The notes under the pieces were generated by a model. That model saw only the letters and a program-made list of their open reading frames with translations. It did not search any database and was not told the DNA's origin. A DNA stretch of 64,000 nucleotides from Acetatifactor muris. Its GTDB lineage: Bacteria; Bacillota; Clostridia; Lachnospirales; Lachnospiraceae. Location of the stretch: positions 62,001 to 126,000 of the forward strand of contig JAMPHD010000003.1 in NCBI GenBank assembly GCA_023663635.1, in the 5' to 3' direction. Positions 26,302-35,012 of this stretch are shown one piece after another (the stretch's first letter is position 1; each line of letters starts with the position of its first letter). The translations under genes were made by a program, and so were the position numbers.

Positions 26302-26382
26302 ACTTAAAAACCTCCATTCTTTTTTGATACGTCGTCATATGGATTACTTCTGTCGTCTCCCGGCTCTTTAAGCGCCTATGTG

Positions 26383-27054
26383 CTAGAAAGAACTCAGTAA
26401 TTCTTTGGTAAGTCCGTCGAACACGATTCTTTCGTTTTTCACATAGCCTATCTTGGGTTGTATCTTAGGGCGTATGCCCCACTTTGGCGTCTTGCCGTTG
26501 TACTTGTATTTGAAATCGCCGATCTTTAACCTCTCCGGCTCCATTTCAAGCGCGACCACATAGGCACCTTCCTGCCCGTTTCCGCCGGCATAGGCCTCCC
26601 CGTAGAGGCCTCCCAGCACGATGATGTTTCCTGCGGAGATCACGGCGCAGCCGGGGTAGACATCCCCCAGGATCACAATGCTGCTCTCCGTCTCGATCAC
26701 CTGATTGTTTGTGAGGGACCCCTTGTAAAACTGTCCCTCATCCCCTCCGGTGAGATGTTTCTCCACCTGATGAAGGGCCTTTATAAAATGTCTGTCCGTC
26801 TCTTCATTGTGTCCGACGATGCAGACGATATTGAGATCACTGTTTTGGTGGATCGTCTCCAAAATACGGATCTCCTCCACATCGGTCACCTGTCGGCCCT
26901 CAATGGACAGAGCCATGCTCGCCTTGCCGAAAAATGCCTTTGCCTCGGCAAATTTGAAAGCGATCTCATCCAAGATCCCGTCAAAGGGAGCCTCCTCATT
27001 CAATATCAATGTGATCCCGTTGGGAAAACTTTTGATCAAAACCGCGTCTCTCAT
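26383..27054 (-). CDS. minC: Septum site-determining protein MinC
   Basis: Inhibitor of FtsZ ring assembly. The N-terminal FtsZ-interaction domain occupies about residues 1-90, and the C-terminal beta-helix (about 110-210) includes VIETESSIVILGDVYPG, AGNIIVLGGLYGEAYAG and the GNGQEGAYVVALEM segment that contacts MinD. Its 223-residue length is normal. It begins 12 bases after the PBP2 gene and is 80 bases ahead of minD. Confidence 0.94.
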   Translation of the reverse strand: MRDAVLIKSFPNGITLILNEEAPFDGILDEIAFKFAEAKAFFGKASMALSIEGRQVTDVEEIRILETIHQNSDLNIVCIVGHNEETDRHFIKALHQVEKHLTGGDEGQFYKGSLTNNQVIETESSIVILGDVYPGCAVISAGNIIVLGGLYGEAYAGGNGQEGAYVVALEMEPERLKIGDFKYKYNGKTPKWGIRPKIQPKIGYVKNERIVFDGLTKELLSSF

Positions 27055-27066
27055 AATCCACCTCCC

Positions 27067-29967
27067 TTAGAGCTCATTGGACACTCCCGCATCCGGCTCA
27101 TCCGCTATCCCGGTGATCAGCTCCTCCTCCTCTGCAAGGCCGTAATAATACTTGATCACGTCTCTGGTCAGCTGCGCCGCGTAATCCGAGGAATATCCGA
27201 ACGGAATGCGGGTCGTCACGGTGATCTCCGGATTTTCATAGGGCGCGAAACAGATGAACAGCCCGTGGCTGGGACGGGACTTGGTCTGCTCCGCGGTACC
27301 CGTCTTGCCCGCCACATGCACGGCAAGATTGCTGAAGTAACTCTTGTTCTCCACGACCTGCCGCATACCTTTGTGAAAGGCGTCCCAATAACTGTCCGGC
27401 AGCTCTATGACATTGCGCACCATGGGTTCGTACTCCGTGACGACATTGCCCTGGGAGTCCGTCACCTTGTCCAACAGAGTCAGATCATAGCAGGTGCCTC
27501 TGTTGGCTATGGTGGTGGTGTATCTGGCAAGCCCCACCGTGGTATAGCTGTGGCTGCCCTGCCCGATGGAGGAACGCACGGGATCCATGTTTGACACATC
27601 CGGGCTGTACTCATTGATCTCCACTCCGGATTTCTCCGTGAGTCCGTACATGTCCGCGTATTCATAAAGCGTGTTCAAACCCGCCTGCTCGTCATAAGAT
27701 CCGGTGCGGGTCGCCAGTTTGTATCCCACATCGTAAAAGTAAAAGTTGCAGGAATCTCTTATCGCCGTGGTCAGATTCTCACTGCCGTGTCCCGAATGGT
27801 TCCAACATCTCGGCGGCTGATAGGTGATGGCCGTATAAGTGCCCGTACAGTTGACGGTATCCCGCAGACCGATCGCCCCTTCCATCAGCCCCGCCGTCGC
27901 GACGACGATCTTGAAGGTGGAGCCGGGCGCCGCCTTGTACTGTGTGGCAAAGTTGAGCTGCGGCTGTGACTTATCCGCATTTAACTTTGCGTAATATTCC
28001 GCGTCAATGGAATTGGCCATCTTGTTGTTGTCATAACCCGGATAGGATACCATGGCCAACACATTCCCGCTCACATCCGTGAGGACCACGGAGGCATTGC
28101 AGGGATCCAAAGCCAGTTGCGCCGGCGTGATGTCCAGATTGTCGATCCTGTGTTTCATGAAATCGTAGGCGCTGATCTTGCCGTTGTAGAGCGCGGCCTC
28201 ATCCTCCGGAGAGACATTGACGGCCTGCTGCTCACACAGAAGCATACAGATCTGCCGCCCGCTTATCCGGTCATTCAGAAGCATATATTTGTAAAATCTC
28301 TTCTGAAACTCCGTGTTGCGGTCGATCATATCGATGATGTAATCGATCAGTTTCTCATAGATCTCCAGAGAGTCGGAATACTTCTCGTCCGGGGAAAGCT
28401 TGGTCACGTCAATCCAGTTCTGCGCGATACAATATTGCAGATATTCGCTCAGGCTGATCACTTCCTCCTGTGTCCACGCGATATAGACCTCATCCTCACG
28501 GTTTACGGCCTCCGTCATGATCACACCGTTATTCTGCAGTCTGGAGACGATATTGCTCTGATAAACCTGATATTCCTTGGGCAGCTTGTTGTAGGGGGTA
28601 TTTCCCTCCGTGAGCTCGTAGCGCAACTTGGAATAGACTTCCTCCTTGTAGGCCAGATAAATCTCATTGACCTCCCGCTCCGTCTCGCCGGCATCCTCCG
28701 CACCGAAATGTTTCATGTCCACGATACTGTTGTCGATCACCGCAAAATAGACATCATAGATGGGAATCCGGATGTCGGAGCTGGAAGAGTTTTCCCCCGC
28801 CTTATATTCCTTGGCATTGATGATCTTGTTGGACACCAGCCATGCCAGTTTCTGCTCCACGATATTATAGATCGCGATCTGCAGGTCATGATCCAGCGTA
28901 CAATACACATCCAGTCCCGCCATGGGCTCCGTGCGCTCCAAGATCTGCATCACCTTGCCGGTGGCATTGGTGACCACTTTCTCATATCCCTTAGTGCCCT
29001 GCAGCGTGGTCTCCATATGTGCCTCCAAGCCGCTCTTGCCCACCACGTCATTGATGGTGTAGGTATCCGCGTTTCCTCCCGCGGCCGCCACCTGCTCATT
29101 GAGGCTCGTCAGTTCATCGGAGGAGATCTTGCCTGTATAGCCCAACACATGCGCAAAATATTTGCTGTCGTTATAGCGTCTCACGGTGTCCTCCACAATG
29201 GTGACTCCCGGAAGATCCGCCGCGTTCTCCATGATGACGGCCACTGTCTTCTCGCTGACATTCGTGGCCACCGTGGTACCTATGTACTTGCGGTAGGAGG
29301 TCTGCAGCATGGCGAAACGGATGGTGACCATCTTGAGCCACTCCTCATTGGTGTATCCCTTGCCCGGAATAAAATCCGACTTGGAATCCCCCTCAACCTC
29401 ATAGTCGCCGATGCCGAAAGTAAATCCGGTCCCGCTGTTGCGGCTCAAATGCTGCATCACCTCAAGCGGGGTGGACGCCGCCTGCTCGGCGGTCAGCACA
29501 TCGTCTCCCAACTGCGTGTGGTCATAGACGTCCGCCAGGAATCTGGTCCGGGCGGAGCCCTCCGCCGTGAACGCAAACTCTCCGTCCTCGTCCACCACGA
29601 TCTTGAAATCCGTGATGACATGATCCCCGTTTTTCTCGATCAGTTGGATCAGGCGGTAGATCGTGTTATTCATGTTCCGGTTCTTGTCCTTATTCTCGTA
29701 GACATCCTCTATCTTTACGGAGTAAGCCAATTCATTGTAGGCCAGGACATAGCCGTTTCGGTCCAAAATATTGCCCCGCGCCCCCGAGATGTCTCTGGTC
29801 TTCTCGGTGGAGAGCATGAAATCGTTCAGATAGGTTTCCCCATCCACGATCTGCAGCTCAAAACAGCGATAGATCAGCACACCGCCCATGAGGCCGAACA
29901 ATAAGGTGAGCAGCGTCAATCGGCTGGTTATGAAATTGATCAGATTGTCCCGAATTTCATCAAACAA
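27067..29967 (-). CDS. mrdA: Penicillin-binding protein 2 (elongation transpeptidase)
   Basis: Class B PBP that cross-links peptidoglycan together with RodA. One membrane anchor lies at residues 15-37 (LTLLTLLFGLMGGVLIYRCF), then the pedestal domain with RGNILDRNGYVLAYN, and the transpeptidase domain with PGSTFK near 682, SCN near 737 and GKTGTAEQ near 887. At 966 residues it is longer than the roughly 630-720 of E. coli or Bacillus enzymes because of an insertion of about 200 residues between pedestal and transpeptidase (around 385-620). Its neighbours mreBCD and rodA fix the elongation role. Confidence 0.92.
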   Translation of the reverse strand: MFDEIRDNLINFITSRLTLLTLLFGLMGGVLIYRCFELQIVDGETYLNDFMLSTEKTRDISGARGNILDRNGYVLAYNELAYSVKIEDVYENKDKNRNMNNTIYRLIQLIEKNGDHVITDFKIVVDEDGEFAFTAEGSARTRFLADVYDHTQLGDDVLTAEQAASTPLEVMQHLSRNSGTGFTFGIGDYEVEGDSKSDFIPGKGYTNEEWLKMVTIRFAMLQTSYRKYIGTTVATNVSEKTVAVIMENAADLPGVTIVEDTVRRYNDSKYFAHVLGYTGKISSDELTSLNEQVAAAGGNADTYTINDVVGKSGLEAHMETTLQGTKGYEKVVTNATGKVMQILERTEPMAGLDVYCTLDHDLQIAIYNIVEQKLAWLVSNKIINAKEYKAGENSSSSDIRIPIYDVYFAVIDNSIVDMKHFGAEDAGETEREVNEIYLAYKEEVYSKLRYELTEGNTPYNKLPKEYQVYQSNIVSRLQNNGVIMTEAVNREDEVYIAWTQEEVISLSEYLQYCIAQNWIDVTKLSPDEKYSDSLEIYEKLIDYIIDMIDRNTEFQKRFYKYMLLNDRISGRQICMLLCEQQAVNVSPEDEAALYNGKISAYDFMKHRIDNLDITPAQLALDPCNASVVLTDVSGNVLAMVSYPGYDNNKMANSIDAEYYAKLNADKSQPQLNFATQYKAAPGSTFKIVVATAGLMEGAIGLRDTVNCTGTYTAITYQPPRCWNHSGHGSENLTTAIRDSCNFYFYDVGYKLATRTGSYDEQAGLNTLYEYADMYGLTEKSGVEINEYSPDVSNMDPVRSSIGQGSHSYTTVGLARYTTTIANRGTCYDLTLLDKVTDSQGNVVTEYEPMVRNVIELPDSYWDAFHKGMRQVVENKSYFSNLAVHVAGKTGTAEQTKSRPSHGLFICFAPYENPEITVTTRIPFGYSSDYAAQLTRDVIKYYYGLAEEEELITGIADEPDAGVSNEL

Positions 29968-30478
29968 ATTTTTGCGCGCTCCTCTTCTCTCTGACTTCCA
30001 GTTTGTTGTTGATCCATAAGATGACAGGGTATAAAAATACGGTTATCACGATGGTATAGAGTGCCTCCGGCAGAATGACATTCACGAAATAGTACGGAAA
30101 ATCAAATCTCCCCCGCAGCAGGAAGAGCAAAATATAGCACAGGACTCCGTAGGACAGATCGCTCACCACGATCAGCGCGATGGGGAGCTTGATGTCCTCC
30201 GGGTAGAAAATGCGCGAAAATTTCCCGTTGATAAAACCTATGTAGGTCAGTATCAGGGCATAAAATCCCAAGACGTCCCCGTAAAACACATCGCTCAAAA
30301 GACCACAGCAAAAGCCGATGATCATTCCCTCCTTCTCGCCGCGCATAAATCCGAACGCGGAGGTCAGGATGATGGTCAGTTTCGGCACGATCCCCGCCAG
30401 GGCAAAGTAGCCGAACACCGTGGATTCCAACAGAAAACTTATGAAGATTAACAATGCCACAATGATCTTTCGGAGCAT
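29960..30478 (-). CDS. mreD: Rod shape-determining membrane protein MreD
   Basis: Small polytopic membrane protein (172 residues, about five spans) of the elongasome, with FLLESTVFGYFALAGIVPKL near the N-terminus and GFCCGLLSDVFYGDVLGFYAL in the middle, as in other MreD proteins. It sits between mreC and PBP2, overlapping the latter by eight bases. Confidence 0.92.
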   Translation of the reverse strand: MLRKIIVALLIFISFLLESTVFGYFALAGIVPKLTIILTSAFGFMRGEKEGMIIGFCCGLLSDVFYGDVLGFYALILTYIGFINGKFSRIFYPEDIKLPIALIVVSDLSYGVLCYILLFLLRGRFDFPYYFVNVILPEALYTIVITVFLYPVILWINNKLEVREKRSAQKFV

Positions 30479-30493
30479 CCGGACTCTCCTTTG

Positions 30494-31363
30494 CTATTCA
30501 GTCATGACCTGTTTCAAATCCGTGATGACAAGCACCTCGCTCAAGTGTTCAAAATCCACAACGGGAGTGATATATCCCGATTTGGTCAGATTATTGTTGT
30601 CCGTGTTGATGGTATGTATGTAACCGATCAAAATATCGGGGAGATACTTGTCGCTGATGTCGGAGGTGACTACCTTATCGCCTTCCGCCACCACATTTTT
30701 GCTGTCAACCAACTTGCTGAAAGTGATGATGCCCTCGGACATCATCTGCAGATCCCCCGACACGATCATCTTATCTCCCGTGGCCAAAGTCATGGCGCTC
30801 ACATTGCTGTTGTCGGAGATGATGGCCGTCACGCGGGACCAGTTGGGCCCCGTGGCGGTGATCCGCCCCACCAGACCGCCCCCCGCGATCACATTCATAT
30901 TCTCCGCCAATCCGTCGTCACTGCCCTTGTCGATGATAAAAGAGGAATACCAGTTGCCGGAATCCCTGCTGATGATGCGGGCGCCCACCTTGTTGTACGC
31001 GCCGTACTGCTCATCCAACTCCACAAGCGCGCGGAGCTGATTCAGCTCGTATTTGTCCTGCTGCAGAAGGGTATTCTCCTCCGTGAGGGCTGCGATCTCC
31101 TCCTTCAGCCTGGCATTCTCATCCAAGAGTTCCCGTATCTGCACCAGTTCCTCGGAGCGCCTTGAGAGCCACTCGCCCGCCCGGGAGATCCCCTGCTGAA
31201 AGGGCACCACCACATAGCCCAGAGCCGTGTTTAACGGCCTGTTGAACACATTGGTGCCGAATGTCAAAAGCATCAGACAGATACATAATACAGTTAATAT
31301 AAAAAGGAGATACTTACCGGGTAAAGTAAATTTCTCCCCTTTTTTCCTGATGATCGGACTCAT
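30494..31363 (-). CDS. mreC: Rod shape-determining protein MreC
   Basis: Extracytoplasmic scaffold linking MreB filaments to PBP2 and RodA. One membrane segment at residues 16-38, a coiled coil about 70-110 (ELVQIRELLDENARLKEEIA), then beta domains with VGARIISRDSGNWYSSFIIDKG and GLVGRITATGPNWSRV. The start overlaps the mreB stop (ATGA). 289 residues, normal length. Confidence 0.94.
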   Translation of the reverse strand: MSPIIRKKGEKFTLPGKYLLFILTVLCICLMLLTFGTNVFNRPLNTALGYVVVPFQQGISRAGEWLSRRSEELVQIRELLDENARLKEEIAALTEENTLLQQDKYELNQLRALVELDEQYGAYNKVGARIISRDSGNWYSSFIIDKGSDDGLAENMNVIAGGGLVGRITATGPNWSRVTAIISDNSNVSAMTLATGDKMIVSGDLQMMSEGIITFSKLVDSKNVVAEGDKVVTSDISDKYLPDILIGYIHTINTDNNNLTKSGYITPVVDFEHLSEVLVITDLKQVMTE

Positions 31364-32370
31364 TTACCCATCCCTTCGACCGCGTAAGCCACAGATTTAT
31401 AATTTTCGTCCCGAATGATCTTGGAGAGGCCGGCCGCCACACTGGTCAGCGGATTCTCCGCCACATTGACCTTGAGCCCCGTGCCGATCGCCATGCGCTC
31501 CGCCAGATGATTGACCTGAGACGCGCCGCCCGTCAGATAGATCCCGTGGCGGTAGATATCCGCCGCGAGTTCCGGGGGTGTGCGCTCCAGAATCACTTTT
31601 ACATTGTCTATGATGGTATTGAAATGCTCCTCCAAAGACTCGTCCACCAATCTGGTGGGGATCTCCCGCTCCACGGGAAGCCCCGTCACGATATCGCGCC
31701 CATAGACCACGGCGCCCTTTTTCTCCGCGTCCAATTCCTTCAGGGAAATCTTCACCGTCTCCGCCGTCTTGCCGCCGATGATGAGGGAAAATTCCCTTCT
31801 CACCGCCGCCCTGATGGCCTCGTCAAACTTCAGTCCGCCGGCCTTGATCAGGCGGCTGAGCACAATGCCCCCCAATGAAAGGATGGAGATCTCCGTGGTC
31901 TCATATCCCACATTGACCACCAACACGCCCTGAGAATTCTTGACATCGATATCCAGTCCGAGACCGTCCGCCACAGCCTTCTCCACCACCATGATGCGCT
32001 TGGCTTTCACATTGGCATCCTTGACCAGATCATAAAACGCGCGTTTTTCCACCTCCGTCACATCCGTGGGAACCGCGATAAAAAAGTCCGCGGGCTTTAG
32101 ATTGCCCTTCTGTATGTCCCCGATAAAATAACGGATCAGAGTCTCCATATTCTTGATGTCCGCGATCACACCGTTGGACAGCGGATAGGAAATATGAATA
32201 TTTCCCGGCGCCTTCTCATACATTTCAAATGCAGAGTCGCCATATGCAAAAAGCGTGTTCTTATTCTCGATGGCGATCATGTTCTTCTCCACCATGATAT
32301 TGTCTTCGCTGCGATTATAGATCTTGATATTATTGGTACCCAAGTCGATGCCAAATACATTGTTAGCCAT
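31360..32370 (-). CDS. mreB: Actin-like rod shape protein MreB/Mbl
   Basis: Bacterial actin that guides wall synthesis along the cell side. The phosphate-1 loop FGIDLGTNNIKIY is at residues 5-17, the second phosphate region near 148 reads VVNVGYETTEISIL, and the adenosine motif IYLTGGASQVNHLAE is near 280. 336 residues matches the family; the N-terminus differs slightly from canonical MreB (DLGTNNIKIY versus DLGTANTLVY), so it may be an Mbl- or MreB-like variant. It heads mreBCD. Confidence 0.92.
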   Translation of the reverse strand: MANNVFGIDLGTNNIKIYNRSEDNIMVEKNMIAIENKNTLFAYGDSAFEMYEKAPGNIHISYPLSNGVIADIKNMETLIRYFIGDIQKGNLKPADFFIAVPTDVTEVEKRAFYDLVKDANVKAKRIMVVEKAVADGLGLDIDVKNSQGVLVVNVGYETTEISILSLGGIVLSRLIKAGGLKFDEAIRAAVRREFSLIIGGKTAETVKISLKELDAEKKGAVVYGRDIVTGLPVEREIPTRLVDESLEEHFNTIIDNVKVILERTPPELAADIYRHGIYLTGGASQVNHLAERMAIGTGLKVNVAENPLTSVAAGLSKIIRDENYKSVAYAVEGMGK

Positions 32371-32433
32371 CCCGGACAGCCCCTTTCTGTGTCACTTTTG
32401 TATAAAATATATGGGCACTTGGGCGCGCGGCCT

Positions 32434-33114
32434 TTATGCCTGTTCTTCCAGATATCCCAACTCCTTAAAGCTGGCGTATCTGTTGTCCCCGATAATGATA
32501 TGATCCAGGAGCGGGATATCCATCATGGCCCCCAGACGGCTCACATTGCGGGTCAGCTCCCTGTCACATTTGCCGGGAGTGGGATCTCCGCTCGGATGGT
32601 TGTGCACCAACAGGATGCTCACCGCTCCGGCGCGCAGCGCCTCCAGAAAGATTTCTCTGGGCGAGATGAGCGCCATCCTCACGCTTCCGTCGGAGAGTTT
32701 CTTCTCCCCGAGCAGGCGGCCTCCGGTGTCCAGACTGACCAGGATCACGCACTCAGTCCTCCTGTGGCGCAGAGTCTCCATAAAATATTGTGCCACCAAA
32801 CGGGGGGAATTAAACGTCAGCCCCTCCTTCGCGGTGGCCCGGCTGATCCTCACGGACAGCTCCGCAAGGCATTTTAATTTAACCGCCTTCACCTGCCCTA
32901 TGCCTTTGATCTGCATGAGTTCCTCAAGGGTCACGTCATAGAGTCCAAGGAGTCCCTCCCTCGGGTATTTCGCCAGAGAGAGCACCTCCCCCGCCAGTTC
33001 CACGGCGCTCTTCTTATTGGTGCCGGTCCGCAGAATGATCGCCAACAGCTCACTCTCCGTCAATGACGCGGGACCTTTCTGAAGAAATTTTTCGTAGGGT
33101 AAATCCGTCTGCAT
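32434..33114 (-). CDS. radC: RadC-family JAB-domain protein
   Basis: RadC proteins have an N-terminal helix-hairpin-helix (here about residues 40-75, LMQIKGIGQVKAVKLK) and a JAMM metallopeptidase-like domain. The motif reads VHNHPSGDPTPGKCD; both zinc His and the Asp are present, but the Ser of the consensus H-x-H-x7-S-x2-D is Gly. The cellular role is unresolved despite the name. It commonly lies next to mreB in Clostridia, as here. 226 residues; AAGGAA precedes the ATG at 33114. Confidence 0.92.
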   Translation of the reverse strand: MQTDLPYEKFLQKGPASLTESELLAIILRTGTNKKSAVELAGEVLSLAKYPREGLLGLYDVTLEELMQIKGIGQVKAVKLKCLAELSVRISRATAKEGLTFNSPRLVAQYFMETLRHRRTECVILVSLDTGGRLLGEKKLSDGSVRMALISPREIFLEALRAGAVSILLVHNHPSGDPTPGKCDRELTRNVSRLGAMMDIPLLDHIIIGDNRYASFKELGYLEEQA

Positions 33115-33153
33115 TCACACTTCCTTTGCCTTCTCCAAAGCATGGGAAAGTGA

Positions 33154-33393
33154 TCATCTGATAAAACGATACACCACAAAGGCGATGACCACACCGATGA
33201 TGCCGGCGATGGTGATATTGAACCGCAATCCGAATGTCAGGATTATAAAGCCCATGTCAAGCTCTATGGGATTGCTCAGTCCGAAGACCTGCCCATAATT
33301 CAGAAAACTCGACGGGAAGATCTGCGCGATCACGGTTCCGAGCACAAAGCCGATCAGCACCAGCCAGATCAGCAGCCAATTTGCTTTCCTCAT
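33154..33393 (-). CDS. DUF4321 small membrane protein
   Basis: A 79-residue protein with an N-terminal span (NWLLIWLVLIGFVLGTVIAQ) and a second hydrophobic region at 45-78. The loop FPSSFLNYGQVFGL and the sequence around it match the DUF4321 family, found upstream of radC-mreB in many Clostridia. Function unknown; a link to cell shape is only suggested by its position. It is the first gene after the cluster promoter. Confidence 0.85.
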   Translation of the reverse strand: MRKANWLLIWLVLIGFVLGTVIAQIFPSSFLNYGQVFGLSNPIELDMGFIILTFGLRFNITIAGIIGVVIAFVVYRFIR

Positions 33394-33440
33394 GAGAATA
33401 CCCCATCTTTCTTCCGTATAATGTCATTGCGCTGTCAATT

Positions 33441-33469
33441 ATTGTAGCATAAAATATAAAAGCTGTACA
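33441..33469 (-). promoter_or_regulatory. Promoter of the DUF4321-radC-mre-PBP2-min-rodA cluster
   Basis: TGTACA and TACAAT are separated by 17 bases on the minus strand, about 48 bases ahead of DUF4321. No clear terminator was found down to mgsA, so it may drive about a dozen genes. Confidence 0.6.
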
Positions 33470-33614
33470 TAAAATTTACCAATTTTATTTCTTCTTAATC
33501 TTCCCGGTTCTGAGGAGATTCACCCGGATTTTTGCTTTTTTTACAGCATTCCCGTCCCGGGCTCTGCCGCATCGTCCCATTGCCGCATCCGCCCCGCACG
33601 CCCCGGTCCGCAGC

Positions 33615-34964
33615 TCATTCCAAGTTTACGATTCTCCGATTCACAAGTTCCTGCAGGGACCGCAAAATGCCGAATTTGGCGTGGGGCCATGTCAGCCCGC
33701 CCTGAAAATACACCGCATAGGGCTCCTTGATGGGACCGTCCGCGGACAATTCAATGGAGGAACCCGACACGAAAGCGCCCGCCGCCATGATGACCTTGGC
33801 GTCATATCCGGGCATGTCCCAAGGCTCCGGCGTGACATGGGAGTCCACCGGCGCCGCTGCCTGAATCCCCTGACAGAACGCGATCACGCCCTCGGGACTG
33901 CCGAAGGTGACCGCCTGTATGATGTCATGCCTGCTCTCGCTGCCATTAGGGATCACGTCAAATCCCAGTCTCTCATACAGATTGGCCGCAAAAATGGCGC
34001 CCTTTAACGCCGATGCCGTCACCGTGGGCGCGAGGAATATTCCCTGATAAAAGGCGGGCAGAGCTCCCAACGACGCGCCCACCTCCCTGCCGAGCCCCGG
34101 ACTCGTGAGGCGATAGGCCGCATTCTCCACGCACTCCCGCCGCCCTGCGATATAACCGCCGATGGGCGCCAGACCGCCGCCCGGATTCTTGATGAGCGAC
34201 CCCACCACCATATCGGCGCCCACATCGGAGGGTTCCTCGCGCTCCACAAACTCGCCATAGCAGTTGTCCACCATGCAGATCACATCCGGTTTCACGGATC
34301 TCACAAAGGCGATCAGCTCTCCGATCCGTTTTACGGACAGCGTAGGTCTGGTCTGATATCCCTTGGAGCGCTGAATGGTCACCAGACGGGTGTGTTCGTT
34401 GATGGCGTTTCGGATCCCCTCATAGTCGAAACCGCCGTCTGCGAGAAGATCCACCTGCCTGTAGCGGATGCCGTACTCCGCAAGAGAGCCTTTGGAGGGG
34501 CGGATGCCTATGACCTCCTCCAGGGTGTCATAGGGTTTTCCCACCGGAGAGAGCAGCTCGTCCCCCGGGCGCAGATTGCTCATGAGAGCCAGCGCCAACG
34601 CATGGGTGCCGCAGGTGATCTGCGGGCGCACCAGAGCGTCCTGTGTGTGAAAGATATCCGCATAGACGGACTCCAATGTCTCCCTGCCCACATCATTATA
34701 TCCATAGCCTGTGGTGCCGAGAAGACAGGCCTCACTGACCCGGTTTTTCTGCATCGCCCGCAGCACCTTGAGCTGATTGTACTCCGCCACCCGGTCGATC
34801 TCTGCAAAACGCTCCTCAAGTCCGCTCAGGATCCGCGAGCCGAAGTCATAAACAGTCTCCATAATCCCCATGGACCTGCAGAGAAGTTTTATCTCGTCAT
34901 CCGTACTGTATTGTTCCGTACTGTATTGTTCCGTACTGTATTGATCCGTCATTTTCTTATCCAT
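33615..34964 (-). CDS. Methionine gamma-lyase-like PLP enzyme (aluminium resistance protein family)
   Basis: PLP fold-type I enzyme of the family once named aluminium resistance protein, related to cystathionine/methionine gamma-lyases. The PLP pocket is seen in RPQITCGTHALALAL, VDNCYGEFVE, and the Schiff-base Lys region MVVGSLIKNPGGGLAPIGGY. The N-terminus contains three copies of NEQYST-like units (DQYSTEQYSTEQYST) encoded by a 15-base tandem repeat. I start at the ATG at 34964; a GTG at 34997 is possible but has no ribosome binding site. It lies directly downstream of miaA, a frequent pairing in Clostridia. True substrate unknown. Confidence 0.88.
   Translation of the reverse strand: MDKKMTDQYSTEQYSTEQYSTDDEIKLLCRSMGIMETVYDFGSRILSGLEERFAEIDRVAEYNQLKVLRAMQKNRVSEACLLGTTGYGYNDVGRETLESVYADIFHTQDALVRPQITCGTHALALALMSNLRPGDELLSPVGKPYDTLEEVIGIRPSKGSLAEYGIRYRQVDLLADGGFDYEGIRNAINEHTRLVTIQRSKGYQTRPTLSVKRIGELIAFVRSVKPDVICMVDNCYGEFVEREEPSDVGADMVVGSLIKNPGGGLAPIGGYIAGRRECVENAAYRLTSPGLGREVGASLGALPAFYQGIFLAPTVTASALKGAIFAANLYERLGFDVIPNGSESRHDIIQAVTFGSPEGVIAFCQGIQAAAPVDSHVTPEPWDMPGYDAKVIMAAGAFVSGSSIELSADGPIKEPYAVYFQGGLTWPHAKFGILRSLQELVNRRIVNLE
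34901..34945. repeat. Three-copy 15-base in-frame tandem repeat
   Basis: CCGTACTGTATTGTT occurs at 34901-34915 and 34916-34930, with a one-base variant at 34931-34945. It encodes repeated five-residue units YSTEQ at the N-terminus of the PLP enzyme and can change copy number without breaking the frame. Confidence 0.9.
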
Positions 34965-35012
34965 ATATTCCCATATTCCCCTCTTAACGCAACCCACAGA
35001 ATTTGAAAAATC

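Noticed and set aside
33490..33530. Terminator on the plus strand (CCCGG ... CCCGG then T-rich stretch)
   Set aside because: The stem is weak with mismatches, and no plus-strand gene precedes it.
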